From positions 267,799 through 331,798 of the forward strand of contig JAFEMH010002554.1 in the NCBI GenBank assembly GCA_022495995.1: 64,000 nt of DNA, in the 5' to 3' direction. The translations under genes and the position numbers were made by a program. The notes beneath the pieces were generated by a model. It was given only the letters and a program-made list of their open reading frames with translations. It was not told the origin of the DNA and ran no database searches. The DNA comes from Adenophora triphylla var. japonica. Taxonomy: Eukaryota; Streptophyta; Magnoliopsida; Asterales; Campanulaceae. Positions 44,136 through 56,882 of this stretch are shown piece by piece; positions within the stretch are counted from its first letter, which is position 1, and the number at the start of each line of letters is the position of its first letter.

Positions 44136-47100
44136 GTAGACAATGGAGGTGATCTGCACACGTTTTGCCCGGAATCATCTCTTGCCGAAAAGGGGCATTT
44201 GATTTCTTGCGATTTTGTTGAAACCATTGATTTTGGACTTTGGTAAATATCTTCTTTGTTGAGGGTAAGTCTCAATAGCGAAGGAAATGGTCTTTCACGT
44301 TCGAATCCCTGCATTGGTTAGTAGAGAGGAAGATGTATATATGACATTCATGATGACAGATGCATGCATAGAATCAGAATGATTATGACAGTATCACTGC
44401 ATATGTTCGCGAGATGATGCATTTACTTGCTTTCGAAGATGCACTTAGCCTAAGCTTTTGGCAGGGAAATTATGATTTATGATCTTCAATCACTTAGGAT
44501 TTTTCCTATTGATTCAAGTTTTGTGCATGCTACATGAGCCCTTGGGATATTTTTGTGGGGATGCATGGTGATGAGAGGGGATGCATTGGGATGTATGTGT
44601 CTGGAGACTGTTTGGAACAGATTTTGAGCAAGTGGGGGAGGTGAGAGCCCTCGATTACGATTTAAACAGTGGTTGTTGATGAGGTTTTGTTAACAGTATC
44701 ACATGGACCTCAATCTTGATGAGATTGGATTCGGATCCCGGGTCTTGTTTGGAATTTTCCCTCTCAATTTTGGTCATTTGAAGCTGATGCTGACAGGCTC
44801 TAGGGCGCGTTGATATGAGTGAAACTTCTTTCATTTGGGTGAGCCGTGACTTGGCCGAAACCTTGTTTGGAGAATGATTTGATGAAATTGCTAATGCCGG
44901 GTGAAACCCAGATCTTAGATTCCGACGCTACGGGAAGCTGCTATGTACCAAGTTCTGAAGCTGAAAATCTAGCTGTTGATGTGACTAGACCTTTCTTGTG
45001 ACTTGATAAAATTCAGGTCCAGAGGACCAGCTTGGCAAAGTCCAGATTTCGAAGCAGTGACTTGGCGAGGCCCTAATCTTATAACCTCGTTGTGATTCTG
45101 ACATAATTAGCAGAGTCCCAATCTGGTTGGTAATGCAAAGCGATCCTGAGAATAATCTGATGAAGATCGAATCTATCTTGTAGTGAAGAACCCAATGTGG
45201 ACCCAAAGATGACTATATAAGCCCCAGCTTGAAGAGCTGATACAGGAGAACCCGGGAGAACCGCTTAGCGAAGCCCCAGTGTGAAGAAATTCAGAGTAGT
45301 CTAACAGAGGAGGCACCCATCTTTTCAGACCTTAGTCAACCAGTTACTGGACAAGACTCAGAAATGTTTACGTGCAGGGGCATATCTTTTGAAAGGTGGG
45401 AATTTCTCCCGAATTTGTGTATGAATCTCTCGCTTTTTGGTTTGACTCTTTTGAGAGAGTATAAACATAACAAGGTGTGGAAACGTGTATGGAAGCCCCT
45501 GCTGACAGAAAAACAGTGTTTGGCTCTACCTTCCTATAATGTAGAAAGAGAAGACTTGTCGAGACACTTGAAAACTTGTCTTATTCGTGATGATCACAAA
45601 GCTGCTTAAAACCCTTTGTTAATGTTCGGGTTATTCAAACACTAAATTTGATATGAACAAATATTTTGATTAATCACAGGGAGAAAACCAACTGATATCG
45701 AGAATCAAGCTCGGAAGGGCGGAAAGTGTATAGGGACAATCCTTGATGAGAACGGATTTTGTTTGAAATTTGTTTGTGATTTCGACCGGACCATTTCTGG
45801 TTGCCTACGTTCCCTCCATTATGAAGAGCTCAGGTCGCCGTAGTTCGGGCTTAGCCCGATTGAAGAGAGAATGAATGTGAAAGTTCGAGATTTTGAGGTC
45901 CTTTGAGGATTTTGAGAATTGGAGATTCGAATAACATATCCCCTTAGAGTGTCTATGAAAGACACGGATGCGAAGGCCCAGTGGGACGTCCACGGCAAGT
46001 GTTTGTGGAATAGAAATGAATTATGCTCACATGAAATATCGAATGAATCAGATTTGAATTTGCACAATCCTTGATTAATGATTTTGAACCAAGATGTATT
46101 AGATTCCAATTTAAGCAAGCAATGAAGCATTAATTTGATTTAGATCTTAAAGATATTATGATGAAATTGCTATCCGATAGGAATTGCAGTTGGGTTTCCG
46201 GGCTTCGATCGGTCATCGGGTAATTTTGGAAGTTATGACCTCTTAAAGTGAGAGGTCGGCTGGGCCTTTTGCTGACTGAACCTCTAAGAATGAGAGGTTG
46301 GCTTGTAGGGATGCGTTTGGAAAATCTATGGCAGGGAAGATTGATTGCCCCTAAGGATGAGAGGTCAAATTTTGACCTTGACCTTGGCCAAAGGCGAGGG
46401 TAATGGTGATGGGAGTATCCTCTAAAATTAAGAGGATGGCTTGGGATTGGTTTAAGGTATTGATAAGAGGAAGTCCAAGCTATCGAGAACTTTTGTGAAC
46501 TTGCGAGAATTCGGGCTCCTTTTTGATCATTGGAGAGCCTCTTTTTTTTTTTTTGGAAGGCTTCCTGATGAGCTTGGAATTATATCCGAGATTGTGAGGA
46601 TTTTAAAATCATTCTTTTGAGAATTCAGAAGGCCTCTTTGAGGAGTTGAGAATTATCTTTCCTTCCTTCCCAACTTGAACATTTTATGCATCGCCGACTC
46701 TCGACGCTAACTTCTTTGGCGTTGCTTGGACTTCTCTCAATAAGGAGCAAAGGTGATGGCTAAACAGGGTTTCAAAACATGCCGATCTTGAAATGAAAGG
46801 GTAGTGTTTAGTGAGGGTGAGGTAATGGCTTTCCTATGGGTGAAAGGCTTCAACCGCAATCCCTATCGGATGACCTGAGATTAAGTCTTCATTGCTTGCT
46901 TAAGCTTTAAATGAGAAAAGATCCATGCAAATTCATCGAACAACGAGAGGATGAGGCTGATGAAAGGGATGTGAGCATATGAGATGCAAGATGGGGAGTT
47001 GGTAAGCCCCAATTTGAGAGGGATATCAATTGATTTTCTCACTCCGATTAGTTTAAATATTAATCATTTCAAAGAATTAGTGGTTGAGCAGCACAAGTGA

Positions 47101-47305
47101 TCATCTAGGATAAAACCATTTCAATTAAGTGTAACGTGGGTGTGCAAGTGATGTCTCGAGTCTAGCAAGAAAAGAAAAAAGACTTATATTAAAAGTTAGA
47201 CATTTAACTACTATGTCCAAAATGGACTATAACGACAAATGTCCAGGAAGGACTTAGGTGAAAGAAAAGTACTAGAACCTACGAAGGTTGACTTAAAAGA
47301 CTATT
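44136..47305 (-). other. Ogre/Tat-like element interior without recognisable genes
   Basis: No protease, RT, RNase H or integrase motif was found on either strand. A weak local repeat (cctctaagaatgagagg...) is at 46235-46440. This is where pol would be expected between gag and the 3' LTR. Confidence 0.6.
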
Positions 47306-49510
47306 TTAAAGATAAGTAGCCCCTAGTCTAGCCGCTCTTTGTTGTTGGACCATGCATCTACTCTTCGGCCTGGAGATGGGGGCTATTGCAGATCTTTCCA
47401 TCAGGATTTCTTTGGCAATCTCTTGCTTAATCCAACCATTTTCATCATCTGCGATGGTCGGTCCACCGACCTTACAAAGGGGTGAGTCAAATTCCATTAT
47501 GCCCACAAGTCTTGAATCACCAAACTCGACCATGTTGACATTTGGGTTGTTGTTTCTAGGGAATGGGTTGCTTGATAGTATTGGGCCCTTCGAGGCACCT
47601 CTAACCTCCCTTGTTCAATCAAACTTTGGATTGCCTTTTCGGGGACGCAATCATACATCGGGTGCCCGTAGTGCGATGAAAGGCACAATGCTTGGAGGTA
47701 TCCAAAGGAGCATTGGGGTTTCTAGGGCGATAATTTTCCAAAGGCCGGAGCAAACCTTCTCTCACCAAACCTCTGAAGATATCACTCAAAGGCATCCCAA
47801 AGTTTCTCAAGTCTTGGAGCCGGGATGCGGATGCATCGGGTTTCTTGGGAACAAAGGAAGTGGCATTATTCTGATCTGTCCCGCATAGCTAATCACTTCT
47901 TTACCTTTTGGTTGGGCGGGAGGCTGTGTTGGAGGTGGAAGAAACCCGGTATATGTAAGCGAGTGCGACGGTCGAGCTGGCGATTGTAAGCCTTTTCGAA
48001 CTTAGCCGGAATTAACCATTGCACGCAAGTCGGCGTAGGGAAGTGGCGAGGAAGCTCTAAAATGCGGCTTCAAGCATGAGCGAAAGATGTCTAAGCTGCT
48101 CTTCGTCGAGAGGGAGGAATGGCCATTTCACTAAGCTTCAGGTTCCACCTTTTATAGAAATCCCCAATATTCTCATCGTGCTGCACCGTTGTCTGCGAGG
48201 TCAACTCTGTTTGTTTCCCATTCCAAGTTGGCTTTATAATTATACGTGAAATCTTGTGTCTGTTCCCAAGTAGCCCTAGCTTGAGTGCAATCGGAAAAAC
48301 CATTTCAAAGCCCACGACTTCAAAGAAGGCTGAAGTAGTCGGCCCAATCTTTGGTTTGTGCATCCCTTAGCTTTCATTGCCAAAGTGTAGGTGTCCAAGT
48401 GAGTTTTAGGGCACGCACTTCCATCAAACGATTCGAGATTGGGCATCACGAACTTGTGAGCGAGGGTACAATTAGTCGGGATACGTAGGCCGAAGAGCGG
48501 TGTTCCTTTTGACGGTCAATTCGGCGATCTGCGCTTTCATTTCCTTGTGTTGCTCCATAAACCAAGCCAATTGGGGATCCAAAGGTGGAGCGGGAATGCT
48601 GAGCCGATATTTGAGCCGGGGAAGAGGACTAGGCTGTTGGTGGTGCATTGGTGGAAGGAATACCATATCCGGAGCATAGGTGAAAACATCCTTGGCCCAA
48701 ATTACCACAGGGAGTGTAGGTGGAGCTTGGGCAAAGGGATAGAACCCGGCGACTTGTTGTTGGCTTCCAATCGCGAGAGAAGATGGAGGCGGTCTGAGGT
48801 AGCCGGATGGCTTGGATTTCCGGAGTGAGGCCCATAAGTAGGCTTAAGTGCGAGCTGCTGTCCCTGGTTGTTGAATTGCATGGCTGGTTGTGGCGAGGAT
48901 GCATCACTTAGAGAGGATACTTGTGGTCCTGGTGATTCTGATGAAACTGGGATGGGGGCTTGGTAACCCATTGAACCACTGAGTGAGAAATGGGTTTGCG
49001 GAAGGCTGTGTGAGGAAGCGGTGAGCTAGCATCATTACGAGGAGGGCTCACGGCTTGTTGCCCCGAACCAAAGCTGTGGTGGCATTCCAAACCGTTGCTG
49101 CGAAAGTCCGGATTGATTGGTCCCCAAGGCGGCGGGATCCCAATTTGATGTGGCATTAGGGGTATCCCCAACCATGGGAAGGCATTTCGTGTGACTTTGT
49201 CCCAGCCTGAGGCATTGCGAACTGGCTAAATCCGTCGAGGCTGCGTGGATCCGGTGGTTTGCGGTTAGGGGAGCCGGGCGACCCGGAGATCGAGGAGCAT
49301 GGGCTCACGGTGGTAGTACCGTGGGAGGCCGGTGGTGGCATCCTGGAGTAGTCGGGTTGACCAAGAGCGGGATTGAGGTCTTCCTCTTCTTCCACAGTGA
49401 AAGGTGCCATCCTGGGTTGAGGCGCGGCCAATCCATGGCTTTTGATAGCCTCCATAAGGCTGTTGGTGTGCTTCTGTCGCACTCTCATACGTTCGGCTAA
49501 GCGATTCCAT
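47306..49510 (-). pseudogene. Ogre/Tat-like gag, frameshifted
   Basis: From 49510 down: a hydrophilic Pro/Gly/Gln-rich region (SHGWGYP, IGIPPPWG), then PPLDPQLAWFMEQHKEMKAQ at 48590-48540, and, after shifts, FKWKLSEMAIPP-like gag core pieces near 48363-48091. Near 47800-47620 comes GMPLSDIFRGLVREGLLRPL and KHCAFHRTTG, continued in another frame by HPMYDCVPEKAIQSLIEQG. The latter gives a C-H-H-C cluster typical of the gag C-terminus in this clade. At least four frame changes. The second element at 62760-63912 encodes the same protein. Confidence 0.75.
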
Positions 49511-51038
49511 TGCGGTTACGTTTGAGGAGTCCCGGGAGGCGGAGTGACGTTGTCCCCATCGTTACCGGGCGATGCGGAACATTACGAAACCGGAGTCGGA
49601 ACAAAGCGGTGAAGGCGACGATGCGCTTGACTCTTCCCAGCGATCAAACGGTGACCCGGTGCCGAAACCAAGCTTTGTGCGGAGGCTGCAGGGGAAAGAC
49701 ACGAGGGTTCAGATGTTTGGGAATGAAGGAGGGTAAGTGTTTGGGCTTTGGGCTCATGCGACATGCAGTTATTTGTTCTTGTTTACTTAAAACATGTTTT
49801 ATTAACCTAATCGGTTGGAAAAGATTGCTCTTCTTTTCGCAAACTACTCTGGATCTGGATCGGTGGGCCCCGTCACTACGTCTATAAGCCCCTCGTATTC
49901 CACACCGTATTTCGACCTTCCGGGGTGGACGGCCCGGGCGAGGGTCCTATAGGGCAAGCGGGTCCCACCGACCGAAAAGAAAAACGATCCTAAAAGTCGG
50001 CGGGTAATCGAGTCTTAACGAGCATTCGATGTAAATTACGGACAAAGGCGACGTCAAAGTCAAGATCATGTCAGGAGCTCGACAAAAAGTCGGCATGATT
50101 TGGAGTGATAAATGTTCACGATTGATCTTGACTTGTCGTCGGTTAGCCGTAATTAGGCATGGAATAATCAGTAATCCTTGATGACTCGGTGTCATCTTTG
50201 GGAGTCGGTGTATAATTTGTGCCGATCAGTCGAAGTCAAGGCGCCGGTCAATATCTTGGTCAAAGTCTGCGGCGGAAAACCGGCAGAACTTCGACTGATT
50301 AGGGTCCCCGAAAGATATTGAGTCGGTGTGCCGACAAAGGCTTGAAAGGAAAGGTCTATACACAGACAGGGCATGACACAGACCAGTCTAAAAACCAACC
50401 GGGTCTCGGACAAAGTGTCACGGACAAGTGCATGGTCGACACGAGGCTCCATGGGATGTTTGGGTAGTCCTGTGCTTGCACCGAGAGGCGTAATAAGACC
50501 AAACGGGCCGCGACAAGGATTTTCCCGGGTTAGGGACGTAGTGTGCAGTGTACGATCACGTGCGCGTAGTGTGCAAGCAGTCTATCTTCTTTTTCTGAGT
50601 AAAATATAAATTTTTTTTTCATGTGTCTTAAAAAGAATGATGCATGATTTTTTTTTTTGAAAATTTTCTTTTTTTTTTTTGAAAATCCTTTTTTTTTTTT
50701 TGAAATGAGCACATAAGCACATAAGCACAAAAATTCCAACAGTTAGGGACATGGTTCCGACAGTCAAAAATTTGGACTTTTTCCGAGGCGGCCAAAACAA
50801 CACGAAAATGTGCAAACCCGATACACACACACAATAAATGATTTTTAATGCCGGGACGGAAGCTTGACCCTCAAAAGCTTTTCCTCTTTTTTTTTTTTTG
50901 AAAACAATGATACCGGTACGTGGGATTGTTAAACTACAATTTATCCACGACTCGTGTTAGGAGGCGATAACGAGAAGTTTAATGGTTTCCACCAATATAC
51001 CAAATATCTTTTTTTTTTTTTAGAAAAAGCTTATTTAG

Positions 51039-51056
51039 TCCCCAGCGGAGTCGCCA
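51039..51056 (-). promoter_or_regulatory. Primer-binding site of the Ogre/Tat-like element
   Basis: The minus strand reads TGGCGACTCCGCTGGGGA one base inside the 5' LTR. It is repeated identically at 61253 in the second element. Confidence 0.85.
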
Positions 51057-51057
51057 C

Positions 51058-52919
51058 TGTGATGTACCCGATTTTTTGAAATCAAACGGAGTCGCCACGC
51101 CATTTTTATTTTAAGGGCCAAAACTTTGAAAAATGCCCGAGATCAGAGATTTGGGTTCGGAGGTCACGTTACACGCCGGGAAGGACGTTAGTGTGCACCC
51201 GGAATGCCTCGTGAAACGAGTCTTCCAAGCTTAAAAACCATTTGTGTGTGTGTGTGTTACTTTGGCCAAAATAAGTTGAAACTGAGGAAAGTAAAAATTG
51301 GGAATTCTTTATTAGACTTTGGACAGATCCCATGATTTTTGGTGTGATTTTTGGGTTGAGATTTTACACTCAAAAGATTTTTGGAAGTTGAAAACCATTT
51401 CTGCCAGAATGAAAAAGGCAGTGGACACTTGATTTTGAAATGGACTTTAGGGCTTGAAAACTCCAGAATCTGGGAAAAGTCCGAGAATGAAAAATGTTCA
51501 AAACACCTTAAATAAGGTTTCTGTAAAAGAACTTCCCATTTTGGAGATGATTTGAGGGACCAAAACCTTCTGGAAATCTCAGATGTGAGATCTGGATTTC
51601 CAGAGACTGATGAACTGACCTTTAAAGGAAAATTTGAAAAATGGAGTTTTACTCACGCAAAAAATAAAATAAAAATATGTCTGGAAATATCTGGATGTTG
51701 GCTACAAAACTTATTTTGTAGTCAACACCAAATTCCAAGTTTATCTGTGTCCAAAAATTTAGACAATGGACTGAGGTCTTAGAAAATTGCTACTGGACAG
51801 CAACTTCTCAAGAAGAAAAATGTGATTTTAAAGGGGGTGTTTGCATCCATGCTTGTCCCCATTTCCCTAGGTTTTGATTAGTAGTCACTAGACATTTTAG
51901 TGGTGATCTACTATATCAAACCATCCTTGGGGTACATTAGGACTTAAGCATTTCATTTGCTTGAGAAGGGGAATTTTGTAGAGATGAAATTAAAGAGAAA
52001 AATCAACTAGAGATTTAAAATGTGGACCATTTGAGATGGTCATTCATGAAGATGAACTTCAAGATGACCATCTTAGGTCAAGATTTAAGTTAAACTAGAC
52101 ATAAAGTAAATCAAAGTAAGGAGAACAAGATGAACAAGAAGTTAAAAGGGAGTTTTAGGGTTTAGAGAAGGAGGGCTTTACCAATGGTGACACCCTATCT
52201 TCCTAGGCTTGGAATTTGACTTGAGGAGTATCAAGATTTGGTGTTTGACTTGAGGAGTATCAAGATTTGGTGTTTGGATTTGTATTTGGGTGGATTCAAG
52301 GCTTGAATGTGTTTAGGGTTTGATGATAGAGTTGGTCAAAGAGAAAACAAGTAGATAACACTTAAGTCCTCTATGTTTTCTCTCTAATCCTCCTCCTAAG
52401 GGGTGATTTGAGCTTGGATTGGTGTATGTATGAGAGTATGTATGAGAGTGTTTTGAAAGTATTTTGAGTGAGTGGGGTTTGGGAAAGATTGAAGAGAAAA
52501 TGGTGGCAATTCTAGTGAATTCCCACTGTTTTCTCCCTATTTTTCGCCAGAATACAGCTTCTATGAGCTAATTGTGTTGTGTAAACTAAGAGAGGAGGGT
52601 TCAATTTATAGCCCTCTGAAATTGACAAACATGTCCGCGCGAATTGGATTGTAAACGTGCACTGTTCATTAAATGCAGCTCCAGGCTTTGGACAGGAAGA
52701 ATAAAATTCAAAAATTTCAGCAGTTTATGTTTTTCAACTTGCCCAATTCGGATTTTTCCAATTTCTTTTACTTTTTGAGATTCTTTCCTTGGTTTATCTT
52801 TAAATGGCAAACCCTAATCTACCCTTGGTTGGTTAGAAATGTTAGAAATGTTAGGAATGTTAAAACTTCCGTTAATTTTCTAACGAAAATACTAACAAGC
52901 TCAAATTTGAGCACTTACA
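51058..52919 (-). repeat. 5' LTR of the Ogre/Tat-like element
   Basis: Differs from 39871-41742 by scattered substitutions and small changes in (GT)n and gttagaaat repeats, roughly one percent by eye. Confidence 0.93.
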
Positions 52920-54125
52920 GCTGTGTTATTTGGTCTCACTTCAAGAAGAAGGGACATGATGCAGATACGTGCTACAGACTGGTGAGGTATCCAGAATGGT
53001 GGGGAGAATAACGATTGAGGAACACGGAGGGAAGAGGCGGAGGCCAAATCACTTCGCCTACGGGAAAACTCTCAAGCACATACAACCCACGAGTTAACAC
53101 GGTGCATACCGGTGGAGAGGGAACTGCTGGAATGACGGATGATGATAGGGCTGGCTTGCTAGGTTTCACGCCTGAACAATGGAGCCACTTCAAGGAGTAT
53201 GTGCAGGCAACTGGTCGCACAACTGGTCGAATGAATGGTAAGGCTAATAATGAGTCTTGGCTTATCGATAGTGAAGCTAATCGACATATAACATACAATA
53301 TTTCTTTATTGAAAAATGTACGTCAGATTGAGGCTAACCACATAAGTTTGCCCAATGGAAGATATATGATCGCCATGAATAAAGCAATGTTGCCATCGGA
53401 TCTCATCTATTTCTGAGAAATATTTTATATGCTCCCATGTTCAACTGCAATCTGTTATCTGTCGCCAATTACTTAATGATTCCAATCATATAGTGCATTT
53501 TTCTAATAAATTGTGTGTTGTACAGGACCGATCCACGATGATTTTGATTGAAACGGGTGAACAAACGGGGGGTTGTACTACTTGAGGGGACCAACAGGGA
53601 CATATGTTTAATATATTAGAAAATCTGGGAGCTATCAGTTCTAGCATCAGCGACTTGGACATCCATCAAGTAAAGTGGTTGATTTATTGCCTTTTATTAG
53701 TCATAATAGTATTAATAAAGACGTATGTGAAATTTGCTGTCAAGCTAAACAAAGTAAAGACAAGTTTTTGCTTATTGACAGTAACTCTATTAAAAATTTT
53801 GATTTGATACATTGTGATATTTGGGGTGATTATCGAAAGCCTGGAATGTATGGAGCCGTTTATTTTTTGACCATTGTATACGATTGTTCTCGTGTCGTTT
53901 GAGTTTACTTGGTTAATTTTAAAAGTGATCTCTCAATTTTGAAAAAAATTCTTGTCATGATAGAAAGGCAATTTAATAAACGTATCAAGAAAATTAGAAG
54001 TGATAATGAGACAAACCTGTTTAGAAAAATATTTTATTGAAAATGGCTCACACCACTTGCATTTTGCATTCGTACGTTTCAACAAAATAGAAGGGTGGAA
54101 AGAAAGTATAGACCTATCTAGCATT
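52920..54125 (+). pseudogene. copia 3, right part: knuckle, protease, integrase remnants
   Basis: The frame continues from 39870 after the insertion: a knuckle-like IWSHFKKKGHDADTCYRL, YPEWWGE followed by a stop, GFTPEQWSHFKEYV, and protease WLIDSEANRHIT (catalytic Gly replaced by Glu). A frameshift precedes LRNILYAPMFNCNLLS-like text, then SINKDVCEICCQAKQSKDKF, LIHCDIWGDYRKPGMY and YFLTIVYDCSRVV followed by a stop, and KKIRSDNE. It breaks off near 54110-54125 in the integrase core; RT, RNase H and the 3' LTR are missing. Confidence 0.85.
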
Positions 54126-54784
54126 CAATCATGTACATGCATACATAAATACATCTGAATCTCCTTGTTCTTATGGACATATATATTTTATGCAATTATG
54201 TGGCTGCCATGGCCGTGAAAACTTGTTAATAACCATGTTGGCCTTTTGGTTTGGGAGTTGGTTTAGTGTTTTATGGCTTTTTCTTGTTCGCCTTTGAAAC
54301 TGATTACTGGTGTTTATGTCTTTTTGTTATTGGCCTTATGAAATTGATTACTTTATGGATTTATGGTTTTGTTGGTATAAAGCTATTTTGTTTGTTTGGT
54401 ACAAAGCTAGTTTGTACATTTCACGTTCAATAGTTTCAAGTCAAAATTTTGATATCAAAGTTTGTACAGTTTGTCAGGAAAGAATGTGCCTTTATTTTTC
54501 TCTGTTTAGTGCTCATCCATTCCATAATAAATGACATTTTACTTGTTTAACGTTTTTAATAAACGTATTTTAATTGTTTGTACATTGCTTTAAAATGTAC
54601 TATAAGATACTTTTTGATCCTTTTTTGAAAATGCAACATTTAGTTTGAGACGAAATAAAAACAAAACTGGCGACATTTATTTTGGATGGAAAAGTATAAA
54701 AGTATTGTTGCTTTTATCGTATGGAAACCCTACGTGTATTTTATTTTGATTTTGAGTATTTTCTTTTGATTTTGACTTCTTGAC
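54126..54784. other. MULE remnant without recognisable coding
   Basis: T-rich sequence between the copia 3 break and the right MULE repeat. ggcttttggtttgggagttgg-type text and short frames show no transposase motif. It probably includes the MULE 3' UTR. Confidence 0.45.
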
Positions 54785-55094
54785 AATATCTATCAGTTAG
54801 TGAGACACATAAATAAGTTTACAAAATCAAAGAAATATATTGAATTACATACTTTATTATTTTGATTTCGACTATAAGAAACCCCATGTATTTTATTTTG
54901 CACAAATTAACAAAGTTGTTATGAACTTAACGAAAGACAGTCATGTGAGGTCACGTGACTTAACTTTCGTTAAGTTTTGACAATTTAATGACAGAGTGGT
55001 GACATTGAAAAATGTGAAAGAGTTCAGTGGTGACATTCAAAAAAATAAAAAAAATAGTGGGGACATTGGAAATTGATATATAGTTATTTTGGCC
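54785..55094 (+). repeat. MULE right terminal inverted repeat
   Basis: Reverse complement of 31552-31880, with small gaps. Ends tagttattttggcc, followed by the 9-bp duplication. Confidence 0.9.
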
Positions 55095-55268
55095 TTTTGA
55101 GATTAATGATTTGTTGTTACAATGAGATAGTACATTTCGAACAATTGTGCAAATTGCAATTGCATTTTACAGATGCAAACTTGATATAGATGTGGATTAC
55201 GAGATTGGCGGAAATAGAAAATTGAGCCTAATTGAATAGGGTTGACCTGAAATTTTCAATGATTTAAA

Positions 55269-56398
55269 TAGGAATGTCCAAATCGGAATCGGAATCGGAA
55301 TCGGCTCGAAACCGTGGAACCGTCACGAACCGGAATCGGCCGGAATCGGAACCGCCTCGAACCGGAACCGGTCGGAACCGTAACCGGCGGTTTGGCGGTC
55401 CGGTTCCGATTTTCATTTTTTAAAAAACGTGAACCGATGGTTTCGAACTGCCCGAACCGAAACCGTCAGAAATCGTAACCGTAACCATTAGAAACCGTTA
55501 ATCAAACCGTCAAAAACCGTTAGAAATTGTCAGATTCGTCAAAATATATCCTTTTAGTTTTTTCTATCTTTTTTTATATACATTTTTGTAAAAAAAAATC
55601 ACTAATAAAAAAAATCTAAAATATTATTTCCTAGTCAATAAAAAATTAAAAGAAAATAAAAAATAAATATAGAGTAGTCCGTCCCTATTTTCTTCTATAT
55701 ACTTTCATTTGTTTAGTTTTTTTTTCTATCTTTTTTTTTATATACATTTTTGTAAAAAAAAATCACTAATAAAAAAAGTCTAAAATATTATTTCCTAGTC
55801 AATAAAAAATTAAAAGAAAATAAAAAATAAATAGATGGTAGTCCGTACCTCTTTTCTTCTATATACTTTCATTTGTTTAGTTTTTTTCTATCTTTTTTTT
55901 TATACATTTTTGTAAAAAAAATCACTATTAAAAAAAGTCTAAAATATTATTTAGTAAATAAAAAATTAAAAGAAAATAAAAAATAAATATAGGTTTGTCC
56001 GTCTCTCTTTTCTTCTATATACTTTCATTTGTTTAGTTTTTTTTCTATCTTTTTTTTATATAACTTTTTCTAAAAAAAAATCACTAATAAAAAAAGTCTA
56101 AAATATTATTTCCTAATTGATAAAAAAATGAAAAAAAATAAAGGGTAGTCTGTGTCATTCCCTATTTTTTTTATATACTTTCTTTTGTTTAGTTTTTTTC
56201 TATCTTTTTTTATATAACCTTTTGCAAAAAATTTCAGTAATAAAAAAATAATTATAAAACAGGTTTTTTCTATTAAAAAAAAAAGGGTGAACCGCCGGTT
56301 CCGAACCGGAACCGTGAACCGACGGTTCGATTTCGATTTCACCTTTTTCGGAATCGGAACCAGCAGTTTCGAACCGGAACCGTAAATGGCCATCCCTA
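55269..56398. mobile_element. hAT-type nonautonomous element, 1.13 kb
   Basis: A perfect 8-bp duplication GATTTAAA flanks it (55261-55268, 56399-56406). The ends are taggaatgtccaaatcgg and the inverse of tagggatggccatttacgg. Subterminal ggaatcggaac/gaaccggaaccg words are abundant. The core has four ~160-bp tandem units rich in A/T. No transposase. Confidence 0.92.
55545..56255. repeat. ~160-bp tandem repeat inside the hAT element
   Basis: Four units each contain ttttttgtaaaaaaaa tcactaataaaaa, agtctaaaatattatttc, gtccgtccctattttcttc and tatatactttcatttg. The inverse of several blocks matches the units at 12770-16080 (agtgattttttttacaaaaa, aaatgaaagtatata, agggacggac). Confidence 0.9.
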
Positions 56399-56406
56399 GA
56401 TTTAAA

Positions 56407-56715
56407 GCCCTTAACTAGGTGGGCTATGCATTAACCCTAATAATCAAATTTTGAGCAACACATGAATTTATCAGTTTTAAAATTGATTGTTTTAAAGTGC
56501 ATTGGGTTTTCAATTATTTAAAAGGAATGTTACATCACACAATGTGAAATCAAACAATTGTTAAATCACACAATCATGAAAAATAAAGTGAAAATGGCAA
56601 AATGATACAGGGACTTATTGGTAAGATTTAAAAATGTCGTAAAAGATTTAAATGTAGTATTCATTTGACTAAATAACTTATTTGGTCAAAAGCCTCATTA
56701 TTTAGGGACAGAGAG
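56407..56715. other. Upstream region of the inhibitor-like gene
   Basis: AT-rich with no element recognised; the words acatcacacaatgtgaaatcaa and taaatcacacaatcatg occur near 56532-56580. Confidence 0.4.
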
Positions 56716-56724
56716 TATAAAAAT
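56716..56724 (+). promoter_or_regulatory. Candidate TATA box
   Basis: tataaaaat lies 167 bp before the start codon and in sense orientation. This spacing leaves a leader of about 130 nt. No other core element is identifiable. Confidence 0.5.
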
Positions 56725-56882
56725 GGTATAGTTTTCATTATTCATCCTTTTTGAAGAACAATTGTAACTGCATCATTTAGTTCATAGGAATTAAATCACA
56801 AAAGAGTACTAATACCTCATTGTAACGCATTTCCCCCTTTCCAAAATTGAGCTCAAGGAAAAATTTACCAAAAAAAAAACCC

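Larger units (their letters stand above)
39871..52919 (-). mobile_element. Ogre/Tat-like Ty3/gypsy retrotransposon, 13 kb, pol-less
   Basis: LTRs 39871-41742 and 51058-52919 are ~1.87 kb and almost identical. The target duplication is GCTGT (39866-39870, 52920-52924). Read on the minus strand, the LTR is TGTAAGTGCTC...GTACATCACA and is followed by TGGCGACTCCGCTGGGGA (51056-51039), the tRNA-Arg type primer site described for Ogre elements. The polypurine tract gccgaggggctac abuts the other LTR at 41743. Gag remnants lie at 49510-47306; no protease, RT or integrase was found. The rest is noncoding with tandem repeats, so it is a large nonautonomous derivative. Confidence 0.88.
31552..55094 (+). 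mobile_element. Mutator-like element, 23.5 kb with nested insertions
   Basis: A perfect 9-bp duplication TTTTGAGAT flanks it (31543-31551, 55095-55103). The ends are inverted for about 310-330 bp. Inside are remnants of a MuDR-type transposase (37046-38765). The native MULE sequence is about 31552-32072, 37041-38793 and the part after about 54125; the rest is copia 2, copia 3 and an Ogre/Tat-like element. It is the oldest layer of this nest. Confidence 0.85.

Noticed and set aside
45364..45609. 81-codon ORF in the Ogre/Tat-like interior
   Set aside because: It lies on the strand opposite the element and has no motif of retroelement or host proteins.
49510..50830. Several plus- and minus-strand ORFs in the Ogre/Tat-like leader
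   Set aside because: They differ between the two elements and have no recognisable domain; the region is better read as untranslated leader.
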